Positions 31,233 through 39,148 of a DNA stretch of 39,325 bases are shown here, one piece after another. The stretch lies in NCBI GenBank assembly GCA_021769725.1, contig JAETSI010000030.1:1-39325 (forward strand). The letters are read 5' to 3'. The notes under the pieces were generated by a model. That model did not search any database. It was not told the DNA's origin and saw only the letters and a program-made list of their open reading frames with translations. The position numbers and the translations under genes are program-made. Source of the DNA: Oscillospiraceae bacterium (lineage in GTDB: Bacteria; Bacillota; Clostridia; Oscillospirales; Ruminococcaceae). Each line of letters begins with the position of its first letter. Position 1 is the first letter of the stretch.

Positions 31233-32209
31233 AAGTTGCTTTCTTTGATACGAAAAATTACGATATCACGTCTTTTGAACCGTACAGCAAAGAGAACGGC
31301 ATCACGTTCAAATTCTATGAAACAAAGCTTAACGAAGATACCGCCGATCTGGCAAGGGGGTGTCTGGCAGTCTGCGCTTTTGTCAACGATACCATTAATG
31401 CCGCAGTTATTGACAGACTTTGCGAACTTGGCGTAAAGCTTCTTGCCATGCGCTGCGCAGGCTACAATAATGTGGATATAAACTACGCAAAGGGAAAGCT
31501 TGATATTGTACGTGTTCCGGCATATTCGCCTTATGCCGTTGCCGAACACGCCATGGCTCTGCTGCTGACATCCATACGTCGGGTACACAAGGCATATATC
31601 CGTACCAGAGATTTCAATTTTTCCCTTAATGGACTTACCGGATTCGATCTTCACGGAAAAACAGTGGGAGTAGTCGGCACGGGAAAGATCGGTCGGGTAT
31701 TTATTGACATATGCCGTGGATTCGGAATGCACGTTATTGCTTATGATAAATTTCCGGCTGAAAACAGCGGTATAGACTACGTTGATATTGACGAGCTTTT
31801 CCGCCGCAGTGACGTCATATCTTTTCACTGCCCTCTTACCGAGGAAACGTATCATATGATAAGCAGTGAAACGATAGGAACGCTAAAAAAAGGTGTCGTT
31901 ATAATCAATACCTCCCGTGGTGCCCTCATTGATGCAGAAGCGCTTCTTGAAGGAATAAAGGCACGTCACATAGGTGCAGCCTGTCTTGATGTCTATGAAG
32001 AAGAGGGTGATGTTTTCTTTGAGGACTTCTCCGGTCACATTATTGCCGATGACGTTCTGGCACGTCTTATTTCCATGCCGAATGTAATCGTAACATCTCA
32101 TCAGGCATTCCTCACTGAGGAAGCCCTCGGTAATATCGCCGAAACCACCGTAAACAACATCATAGCATATTCTAAAGGTGAAAAAAGCGGAAACGAACTT
32201 ATTATATAA
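31229..32209 (+). CDS. ldhA: D-lactate dehydrogenase (2-hydroxyacid dehydrogenase)
   Basis: NADH-dependent reduction of pyruvate to D-lactate, a fermentation end step. A 326-residue protein of the D-isomer 2-hydroxyacid dehydrogenase family. The N-terminal MKVAFFDTKNYDI, the NAD motif VGVVGTGKIGR and the catalytic residues are present: Arg in NTSRGALID, Glu in LDVYEEEG and His in VTSHQAFLT. The FFEDFSGHIIADDVLARL segment is typical of LdhA rather than other members. It is translationally coupled to coaBC, with GGAGG inside the end of that gene. The metabolic reason for the pairing is not obvious. Confidence 0.93.
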   Translation: MKVAFFDTKNYDITSFEPYSKENGITFKFYETKLNEDTADLARGCLAVCAFVNDTINAAVIDRLCELGVKLLAMRCAGYNNVDINYAKGKLDIVRVPAYSPYAVAEHAMALLLTSIRRVHKAYIRTRDFNFSLNGLTGFDLHGKTVGVVGTGKIGRVFIDICRGFGMHVIAYDKFPAENSGIDYVDIDELFRRSDVISFHCPLTEETYHMISSETIGTLKKGVVIINTSRGALIDAEALLEGIKARHIGAACLDVYEEEGDVFFEDFSGHIIADDVLARLISMPNVIVTSHQAFLTEEALGNIAETTVNNIIAYSKGEKSGNELII

Positions 32210-32215
32210 AATCAA

Positions 32216-32248
32216 ACGGGCATCCATTTCGGATGCCCGTAATTTTTT
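32216..32248. terminator. Terminator between ldhA and nagZ
   Basis: ACGGGCATCC / GGATGCCCGT, a perfect 10-bp stem with a five-base loop, followed by AATTTTTT on the plus strand; it lies between converging genes. Confidence 0.85.
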
Positions 32249-32254
32249 CAGAAC

Positions 32255-33547
32255 TTATTCCAGCTGCATTTTTTCGGATTTAAGTATCAGAATCCTGCGC
32301 ACACTTTCATTTATGCGCTCCTCGCTAATGGTTCCGTTTTTAACAGCTTCCTCAAGAGATGCAACAGCCTCTTTCATATCCGCCGGCATAAGGAGTATGT
32401 CCGCACCGGCATCAATGACCTTTACTGCAAGCTCACCTGATCCGTACATATCCGCAACAGCGCCCATGGCAAGGGAATCTGTCGCAACAACACCGTCGTA
32501 TCCCAGCTTTCCTCTCAGTTCGTCGGTAATTATCGTCTTTGAAACAGATGCAGGAAGCTGATCTATATTTGTCATGGTAATATGACCAATCATGACCATA
32601 TCCGCACCGGCTTCTATACCCTTTTTAAAAGCAATATATTCATTCTGTTCCATTTCTGCTGCCGTCTTTGCCGAAGTTGCCATGCCGTAATGGGAATCTT
32701 CCGCTGTATCGCCGTGACCAGGGAAATGTTTAAGGGAACAGTAAACTCCGCCGTCGGAAAAGCCCTTTACAGCCGAAGCAACAAGGTCGGCTGTTTCGGC
32801 AAAATCATCACTGTAAGCTCTCTGACCTATTACTGTATTTTCCGGATTTGACCATGTATCGGCAACCGGAGCAAAATCAAGATTAAATCCAACGGCAGAG
32901 ATATCTTCTGCTATTGTTTTTGCATTGCTGTAAGCCGTATCCGTTCCTTGTTCCCTGTAGGTATACATAGGTTCAAATTTTGTAGTTCCAATGGTATCAG
33001 CGCATCTTGCAACGTTTCCGCCTTCCTCATCAACGCCGTAGAACAGAGGAATGCAGCCTATATCTTTCTGGATCTGCTTTGCATCGGAAAGCATCTGCTT
33101 TGCCTGTTCCATTGATTCCAAGTTTGCCGCAAAGTAGATAAGACCTCCGACCGGATACTGCTCCAGGCATTGACGGGTAGTCTCTCCGGACGCTGTTACG
33201 CAGTCATATCCCGTCAACGATTCAGGCGTAACAATGAACATCTGGCAGATTTTTTCATGCAGACTCATCTGAGATATTATCCGGTCATAAGTATCACCGT
33301 CTGCCGGATTTGTAAGTATTTCGGCAGCAGTCGTATTTTCTGCCGCAGTATTTTCCTCATCTGCGGATGCACTGTATCCGGTACTGATTTTTTTTCCCGG
33401 ATCGGCACCGGATTTCTTTTCACTGTTCTTAACTTCACGCATGAAAACTACACCTGTTCCTGCTGCAACGAAAAGTGCGGCGAAACAAACAATAATTATC
33501 AGTTTGTGAAGCAGACCGCCGTTTGCTTTCTGTTTTTCTTTTTTCAT
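32255..33547 (-). CDS. nagZ: Membrane-anchored GH3 beta-N-acetylhexosaminidase (NagZ-like)
   Basis: A 430-residue protein with a short basic start and a membrane segment at about 14-36 (LHKLIIIVCFAALFVAAGTGVVF), a Ser/Thr/Ala-rich stalk (about 40-82), and a GH3 domain. The catalytic His/Asp loop characteristic of bacterial NagZ is KHFPGHGDTAEDSHYG, and the nucleophile Asp is in VVATDSLAMGA. FYGVDEEGGNVARC is also typical. NagZ removes N-acetylglucosamine from muropeptides or chitin-type sugars. GAAGGAGATAACAG precedes the ATG. It lies 71 bases after the zinc-ribbon/VWA/lectin gene on the same strand, so the two probably form an operon acting at the cell wall. Confidence 0.9.
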   Translation of the reverse strand: MKKEKQKANGGLLHKLIIIVCFAALFVAAGTGVVFMREVKNSEKKSGADPGKKISTGYSASADEENTAAENTTAAEILTNPADGDTYDRIISQMSLHEKICQMFIVTPESLTGYDCVTASGETTRQCLEQYPVGGLIYFAANLESMEQAKQMLSDAKQIQKDIGCIPLFYGVDEEGGNVARCADTIGTTKFEPMYTYREQGTDTAYSNAKTIAEDISAVGFNLDFAPVADTWSNPENTVIGQRAYSDDFAETADLVASAVKGFSDGGVYCSLKHFPGHGDTAEDSHYGMATSAKTAAEMEQNEYIAFKKGIEAGADMVMIGHITMTNIDQLPASVSKTIITDELRGKLGYDGVVATDSLAMGAVADMYGSGELAVKVIDAGADILLMPADMKEAVASLEEAVKNGTISEERINESVRRILILKSEKMQLE

Positions 33548-33618
33548 TCTGTTATCTCCTTCTGCAAACGGATACAGGATCTTTTCCTGTCCCGTTATTG
33601 TATATTATGCTCCGATTC

Positions 33619-35487
33619 CTACGACTCATACTCACAGATATACCCTGTTTTTCCTTTAAAGATATGGGCGATCTTTTTATCTTTGAACAGTCCCTCACGC
33701 TGATCGTTCCATGTCCAGCCCTTGTCATCGACCTTCCACAACATAAGGTACATTTCCGGAGTTCCGTCCAGATCGTCTCTTGAAGGTTCACCAGGATACC
33801 ACTTCTGATAAGTAAACTGCTCGCCGGTTATCCAATGGCCGTATGCAGAATTGCCCCTTACAGAGGTATAACCGCCTATCCATATATAGCTCAGACCTGC
33901 GCCCTCTGCCATGTCAGAAACCTTCTTCATTTCGTCATCGGAAGTAATAGTGACAAGATGACCTCCACGCTTTATGCATTCGGCATTTGCCTCTGCCCAG
34001 TCCACATCACCTGTGATAAGCTCATATCTTGAATTGTGTGACTGCTGCTTGCGTGCCTCCGTAGGTGTGAACTGCATCTCACTGATACCGCCGTATGTTT
34101 CGTCGGCAACAGCAATGTTGATCTTTCTCTCTTTCTTAGGTTCTGCCTTTGAATCCGACATATATTCAATGCAGTACATATCCTTTTCCTTAGCATAAAT
34201 CTGGTCAAGTATCTGGTTCATATCGCTGATATTATTGATATTCCAGTACTGACCGCCTGTATTCACTGCAATTCTGTCATAATCATCATAAGAGCTGACA
34301 GTACCTATAATAAATATCGGCACTGAAAGTTCGTTGGCACGGTTTATTACCTCATCAGCCGTATGAATACTTGCACAATCGTCACCGTCTGTAAAGGCGA
34401 TAACGCATCTTGCGCCCTGCTGTGCTCCCGAATTCAAAACAGCTTCCAGCAGTGCGTCATAAAGAGCAGTCTGACCGTAAGCAGACATATTATTGATACC
34501 GTTTTTCAGCAGCTGGGGATCATTGGTATGTGTGCACATATACATAACATAGGAGTCAAATGCAATAAGTTCTGCTTTATCCCCGGACTTATAATCAAGA
34601 GCATCAACAAACTCACTCATGATATCCTGCATCATTGGAAGATCATAGTCCATACTTCCCGATTTATCGGCAACGAGATCGAAGCTTACGCCCTCTCTTC
34701 CCTTAAGCTGCTTAATGGACTTTATCTCACGCTCAGCTTCCTTGCCGCCCGAAACCACTTCTGTTATACCAGCTGTCGGAGAATTGAGCATTACAGTTTT
34801 TCCCTGGCTGTCTTCCGCCGTAAAATATACCTTTACAAGAGGATAGTCCGAAACATCCGATGAAACATAGTTTAACTGAACCGACTGTTTATTGTCTGCA
34901 AGCTGTTTTATTCCCGAATAACCTGTAGGCTTTGCTGTTGTCGGCTGAGTTTTCGGCTGAGTTGTGAGCGCTGCTGTCGTTCCTGTTATAGGCTTGGTTT
35001 TCTTTCCGGAAGTCGTGGTTATTCCGGCTTCTTCTCTGTCATCTGTATCAGAAATACCGTCTGATTCCGAACTGCTTGACGACGATGACTTGCCAGCATC
35101 ATTTAAAATAAAGTAAAGCAGTACGCCGCAGAGAGCAAGAATTATCACCGTCAGAATTATAAGTACGGCAACGATTCCCTTGTTACTCTTCTTTTCAGGC
35201 ATGGGCGGAATAGGCATTCCTTGATTTCCTCCGGGTGGAAAAGGCGGAAATCCTGGATTTACCGGGGACTGCGGCGGTGGATACATTCCTCTCTGCTGTA
35301 TCTGTTCGCCTCCGTTTCCCTGTGGAGGCATCCCTCCTCCCGGCTGCTGCCCGTTCATCTGATTTCCGGACTGCTGCGGAGACCGTTGATTTCCCTGCTG
35401 CTGAGTGTTATTATTCAGCGGCGAACCGCATTTTGTACAGAAAGCAGCTTTATCAGGCAGCTGATTTCCGCATTTGTTGCAAAACAT
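33619..35487 (-). CDS. Zinc-ribbon, membrane, VWA and C-type lectin domain protein
   Basis: A 622-residue protein with a rare domain chain. A zinc ribbon (1-22: CNKCGNQL, CTKCGSPL) and a Gln/Gly/Pro-rich cytoplasmic linker (25-98) lead to a membrane segment (104-127, IVAVLIILTVIILALCGVLLYF). Outside are a Ser/Thr stalk (130-190), a beta-rich linker, a VWA domain (about 268-450; MIDAS DKSGSM, Asp274-Ser278; AFTDGDD) and a C-type lectin-like domain (about 495-622: WAEANAECIKRGGHLVTITS, YIWIGGYT, WYPGEPS, WTWNDQ, YICEYE). ATG 35487 follows AAAAGGAG; a TTG at 35493 is a worse start. Probably a surface protein that binds carbohydrate or protein outside and zinc-ribbon partners inside (inference). 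Confidence 0.9.
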   Translation of the reverse strand: MFCNKCGNQLPDKAAFCTKCGSPLNNNTQQQGNQRSPQQSGNQMNGQQPGGGMPPQGNGGEQIQQRGMYPPPQSPVNPGFPPFPPGGNQGMPIPPMPEKKSNKGIVAVLIILTVIILALCGVLLYFILNDAGKSSSSSSSESDGISDTDDREEAGITTTSGKKTKPITGTTAALTTQPKTQPTTAKPTGYSGIKQLADNKQSVQLNYVSSDVSDYPLVKVYFTAEDSQGKTVMLNSPTAGITEVVSGGKEAEREIKSIKQLKGREGVSFDLVADKSGSMDYDLPMMQDIMSEFVDALDYKSGDKAELIAFDSYVMYMCTHTNDPQLLKNGINNMSAYGQTALYDALLEAVLNSGAQQGARCVIAFTDGDDCASIHTADEVINRANELSVPIFIIGTVSSYDDYDRIAVNTGGQYWNINNISDMNQILDQIYAKEKDMYCIEYMSDSKAEPKKERKINIAVADETYGGISEMQFTPTEARKQQSHNSRYELITGDVDWAEANAECIKRGGHLVTITSDDEMKKVSDMAEGAGLSYIWIGGYTSVRGNSAYGHWITGEQFTYQKWYPGEPSRDDLDGTPEMYLMLWKVDDKGWTWNDQREGLFKDKKIAHIFKGKTGYICEYES

Positions 35488-35553
35488 AGGCAACTCTCCT
35501 TTTATTGGCAGTACCGCCGTTATTCAAGGCAGAACTATCTGTAAATTACGTTT

Positions 35554-35582
35554 ATTATATCATTTTTCGACAAATTTGTCAA
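35554..35582 (-). promoter_or_regulatory. Promoter of the VWA/lectin-nagZ operon
   Basis: Minus strand TTGACA (35577-35582), 17 bp, TATAAT (35554-35559). Confidence 0.8.
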
Positions 35583-35698
35583 TTTAATCTTAAATATTTA
35601 GTTCATTATAGCTGTAAAAAATCCCGATATGTTTTTGTGAAATTATACAAAATACTATATTGTTATTCATTTTGTCCACTACATCTGCAAATAATGGG

Positions 35699-35727
35699 TT
35701 GTGATTTATGTATAAATCGTGTATAAT
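35699..35727 (+). promoter_or_regulatory. Promoter of the GH30-CE1 gene
   Basis: TTGTGA (35699-35704), 17 bp, TATAAT (35722-35727). The spacer is almost fully occupied by the left arm of an inverted repeat. Confidence 0.75.
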
Positions 35728-35762
35728 AAATGTGTCTTAAAAAACGAACGATTTATACATAA
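35706..35762. promoter_or_regulatory. 15-bp inverted repeat, probable operator pair
   Basis: TTATGTATAAATCGT (35706-35720) and ACGATTTATACATAA (35748-35762) are perfect inverted copies, 27 bp apart. The left arm lies between -35 and -10 and is not transcribed, so the repeat cannot act as an RNA hairpin and is more likely a protein-binding operator. Each arm contains the near-palindrome TTTATGTATAAA. The regulator is unknown. Confidence 0.7.
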
Positions 35763-35782
35763 TATTAAAGGGAGTGATTTTA

Positions 35783-38677
35783 ATGAGTTTAAAAAAATTC
35801 ATGGAAAGGTTTGCTGCTGTATTTACAGCTTCTGCATTGATGGCAACGGCTGTTTACGTAGCTCCGGAAAACGTTGTTCCTGAGTCCCTTGACGTATCGG
35901 CAGCTTCCGACTGCGTTGTAGATACAACGAAAGAATATCAGACTATCAGAGGATTCGGAGGAATAAACCATCCGGAGTGGACAGGACAGGATATGACGGA
36001 TGCTCAAAGAAAAACAGCATTTGGAAACGGAACAGACGAAATGGGACTTACAATTCTCCGTGTTTTCGTAAATCCCGATAAGAATCAGTGGAATAAAGCA
36101 GTTCCGACAGCAAAATATGCATCACAGAACGGCGTAACCGTCTTTGCATCTCCATGGGAACCACCATCAAATCTTGCTGAATCAGGCGGAAGCAACGGCA
36201 AGCTTCACATTCCGAAATCAAACTATGGCGCTTATGCACAACATCTTAACGATTTTGGTACTTACATGAAAAATAACGGCGTTGATCTGTATTCTATTTC
36301 AGTTCAGAATGAACCTGATTACGCTTCCGAGTGGACATACTGGTCAACTGATGAAACAACTGATTTTATTGCAAACTACGGCGATAAAATAACAAGTACA
36401 AGACTTATGTCTCCTGAATCTTTCCAGTATGCCCCTGAAACCGCATCATGGGTCAAGGACGGCGGAAAGAAATTCTACAGAAAAATACTGAACAACAGTA
36501 AGGCTATGGCAAACTGCGATTTGTTCGGTACTCATATGTACGGCACTACAAGAGACTGGATGGATTTTCCGGATCTTGAAAAATCCGGCAAGGAAATCTG
36601 GATGACTGAAGTTTACGTTCCGAACAGTGAAGCAGATTCTGCCAACCGCTGGCCGGAAGCTCTCCAGGTTTCTGAAAATATTCACAATGCTCTCGTTGTA
36701 GGAAATATGAGCGCTTATACCTGGTGGTATATAAGAAGAAGCTACGGTCTTATGACTGAGGACGGCAAGATCAGCAAGCGAGGCTACAATATGGCGCAGT
36801 ACTCTAAATGGGTACGCCCTGGTGACAAGAGAATTGAAGTCACAGAACAGCCAGCCGACAACGTTCTCGTTTCAGCATACAAGAACGACAATAATCAGAT
36901 AACTATTGTTGCTATCAACAAGGGCAGCAGCACTTATACGCAGAGTTTCAGCATAGGCAGCGGCGAAACAATCGTTGACGTTGACCGCTACAGAACATCC
37001 GCAAATGAAAATCTCGCTCTTACAGAAAATCTGGAGAACAACGGCAGCGGTTTCTATGCTTCTCTTCCCGGCGAAAGCGTTTCAACTTTTGTCGTATCCC
37101 TTGAAGGAAGCGGCGTAACTCCCGGTAATGAACCAAACGAGTACGGTTGGTGGTATCAGTGTACTTTTGAAAACGGTGATGACAATTGGACAGCCAGAGG
37201 CGGAAATACTACTGCACAGTCCAATGAAGAACACTATACAGAGTGGGGCAGTTATTCACTCAAGGTTTCAAACAGAGAAAAAGCTTGGCAGGGCGCTTCA
37301 CTTGCTCTGGATTCACGTAATTTCAAGCCTGGTGAACCCTACAGCTTCTCTGCACACGTTAAACAGAAGTCCGGCGAAAATGTCAAATTCATGATGAAGA
37401 TCGAATACACTAACGGCAGCGGTGAAACGGCTTATGACGAAATTGCAAGCGTAGTTGCTCCGACTGATACCTGGGCACAACTTGTAAACACAAGTTATAC
37501 ACTCCCAAGCGATGCTTCTGATGTTAAAATCTACATTGAAACAGAAGATTCTCTTGCAGATTTCTACATCGACGAGGCCATCGGTGCGGTTGACGGTACA
37601 GGTATTGCAGGCGAAGGACAGCCCGAACTCCCGGCAGCTGTTATTCCCGGAGATACTGACGGCGACGGCATGATTACTGCATTGGATCTTGTTCTTACCC
37701 GAAAAGCTCTGCTTGGAAAGATCACCGACAAATCTGTTTTAAAGGCGGCGGATGTTGACAGAAGTGGAAAAATCGAATCAAATGACCTTGTTCTCCATCA
37801 GCAGTATGTACTTGGCAAGATCAAGGAATTCCCGGATAATACGCCTGAATCTCCGGCTGGAATGCGTACTATCTCAGAGTATACCCCCGTTGTTCAGGCA
37901 CAGGTTGTCAACAATGAAACCGATGATTCAAAAAAGCAGAAATCCGGCGTTCAGTATGGTACAGTTCAGTCCAAAAGCTATTATTCACAGTTCTGCGGCA
38001 GAGAAAAGAAATACAACGTTCTCCTTCCGGCAGGCTACACCACAGATAAAAAATATCCTGTTCTCTATGTGCTGCACGGCTACTGGGAGAATCAGGACAG
38101 AATGATAATCAAAGGCAATGATACAATGTACACTAAAGAGATCATTGGAAATGCAATCGCTGAAGGCGCTGCAAAGGATATGATCGTTGTATTCCCGTAC
38201 ATCTACTCCAGCCAGACCCAGAACGACTGCTCCGCAATGGACGACGCAAACAATCTCGCATACGACAACTTTGATACTGTTCTGACAACAGAAATCATGC
38301 CTCTTATTGAGAAAGAATACAGCGTTGCTGTTGGAAGAGAAAATACTGCTATAACAGGTTTCTCAATGGGCGGAAGAGAATCTCTCAATATCGGCATGAA
38401 GCATCCTGACCTCTTTGGTTATGTAGGAGCTATCTGCCCTGCCCCAGGTGCATCAGGTGCATGGAAATTTGCTTCTGAAGAAGCTGCTCCCTCGCTGATC
38501 TTCATTACAGCAGGCGGCAATGATACCGTTGTTTACAGTACCCCTGAGGGATATCACAATAACTTTACAAAGAACAGCGTTCCCCATATCTGGCATTACT
38601 ACCAGAACGGATATCACGGCGATAACAGTATTCATGCTCATCTTTACAATTTCGTCCGTGCCGTATTCCAGGCTTAA
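35783..38677 (+). CDS. Secreted GH30_8 glucuronoxylanase, CBM22-like, dockerin and CE1 esterase
   Basis: A 964-residue multidomain enzyme. Signal peptide about 1-42. GH30 domain about 43-445 with acid/base Glu177 (SVQNEPDY) and nucleophile Glu276 (WMTEVYVP); WWYIRRSYGLMTEDGKISKRG carries the arginine that in subfamily 8 recognises glucuronic acid side chains. A CBM22-like module spans about 450-605 (WTARGG, NFKPGEPYSFSAHVKQKSGE). An internal dockerin runs from Gly623 to about 685 with both calcium repeats (DTDGDGMITALD, DVDRSGKIESND). After a linker, a CE1 esterase (about 735-964) has Ser861 in GFSMGGRES and His945 in GYHGDNSIH. It would open xylan and release its esters together. GGGAGTG decides ATG 35783. 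Confidence 0.95.
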   Translation: MSLKKFMERFAAVFTASALMATAVYVAPENVVPESLDVSAASDCVVDTTKEYQTIRGFGGINHPEWTGQDMTDAQRKTAFGNGTDEMGLTILRVFVNPDKNQWNKAVPTAKYASQNGVTVFASPWEPPSNLAESGGSNGKLHIPKSNYGAYAQHLNDFGTYMKNNGVDLYSISVQNEPDYASEWTYWSTDETTDFIANYGDKITSTRLMSPESFQYAPETASWVKDGGKKFYRKILNNSKAMANCDLFGTHMYGTTRDWMDFPDLEKSGKEIWMTEVYVPNSEADSANRWPEALQVSENIHNALVVGNMSAYTWWYIRRSYGLMTEDGKISKRGYNMAQYSKWVRPGDKRIEVTEQPADNVLVSAYKNDNNQITIVAINKGSSTYTQSFSIGSGETIVDVDRYRTSANENLALTENLENNGSGFYASLPGESVSTFVVSLEGSGVTPGNEPNEYGWWYQCTFENGDDNWTARGGNTTAQSNEEHYTEWGSYSLKVSNREKAWQGASLALDSRNFKPGEPYSFSAHVKQKSGENVKFMMKIEYTNGSGETAYDEIASVVAPTDTWAQLVNTSYTLPSDASDVKIYIETEDSLADFYIDEAIGAVDGTGIAGEGQPELPAAVIPGDTDGDGMITALDLVLTRKALLGKITDKSVLKAADVDRSGKIESNDLVLHQQYVLGKIKEFPDNTPESPAGMRTISEYTPVVQAQVVNNETDDSKKQKSGVQYGTVQSKSYYSQFCGREKKYNVLLPAGYTTDKKYPVLYVLHGYWENQDRMIIKGNDTMYTKEIIGNAIAEGAAKDMIVVFPYIYSSQTQNDCSAMDDANNLAYDNFDTVLTTEIMPLIEKEYSVAVGRENTAITGFSMGGRESLNIGMKHPDLFGYVGAICPAPGASGAWKFASEEAAPSLIFITAGGNDTVVYSTPEGYHNNFTKNSVPHIWHYYQNGYHGDNSIHAHLYNFVRAVFQA

Positions 38678-38706
38678 TAAAAATTTCTTCTATCATTCCC
38701 CCCATA

Positions 38707-38736
38707 GCTGACAGGATCTCTCCTGTCAGCTTTTTT
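38707..38736 (+). terminator. Terminator of the GH30-CE1 gene
   Basis: GCTGACAGGA / TCCTGTCAGC, a perfect 10-bp stem with a four-base loop, then TTTTTT. Confidence 0.92.
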
Positions 38737-38775
38737 ATACTAATCCCAAATCTTTTCATGAGTTCGGTTAGGAAT

Positions 38776-39098
38776 TAAGGAATCACTGAATAAATCACGC
38801 CTGACAGCTCAGCACGCATTTTGCTGCGCCCGAAGGAAGTGAGTCTCACCTGTCGGTTCGGTCGGTGCTTCTCATTTCGTGAGAGGTTGCCACTGGCAAC
38901 CCGCACCCCTTGGGGTACATATTTTCCGTCATCTTGCACAAAAATTTCTTGACAGGTGACTCCCCACGGGGTGGGGAGATGTCACGGGGTGACAGAGGGG
39001 ACGGCTCGTTCGAGCAGCCTGCCTGCAAAATTTCTATACAATCTGACGAAAAATCTAACTGTGCAATCTGCGCACTGGATTTAATCAGTGCTTCCTTA
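38776..39098. mobile_element. MITE-like element, copy 2 (323 bp)
   Basis: Terminal inverted repeats TAAGGAATCACTGAATAAAT and (inward from the right) TAAGGAAGCACTGATTAAAT differ at two of 20 positions. TA stands at both extremities. The body is the inverted counterpart of 4469-4726, with about 65 bp extra around 38842-38908 that contains a small hairpin (GGTTGCC/GGCAACC). No transposase is encoded; the ORF inside (MQAGCSNEPSPLSPRD...) is repeat sequence, not a gene. Confidence 0.87.
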
Positions 39099-39111
39099 GT
39101 ATTATACTCGC

Positions 39112-39143
39112 AAAAAATCAGCCCCTTAAAGGGACTGATTTTA
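39112..39143. terminator. Bidirectional terminator at the dockerin gene end
   Basis: AAAATCAGCCCCTT / AAGGGACTGATTTT, a 14-bp stem with one mismatch and very short loop, T-rich on both sides. It lies six bases past the stop codon of the right-edge dockerin gene. Confidence 0.75.
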
Positions 39144-39148
39144 TCATT

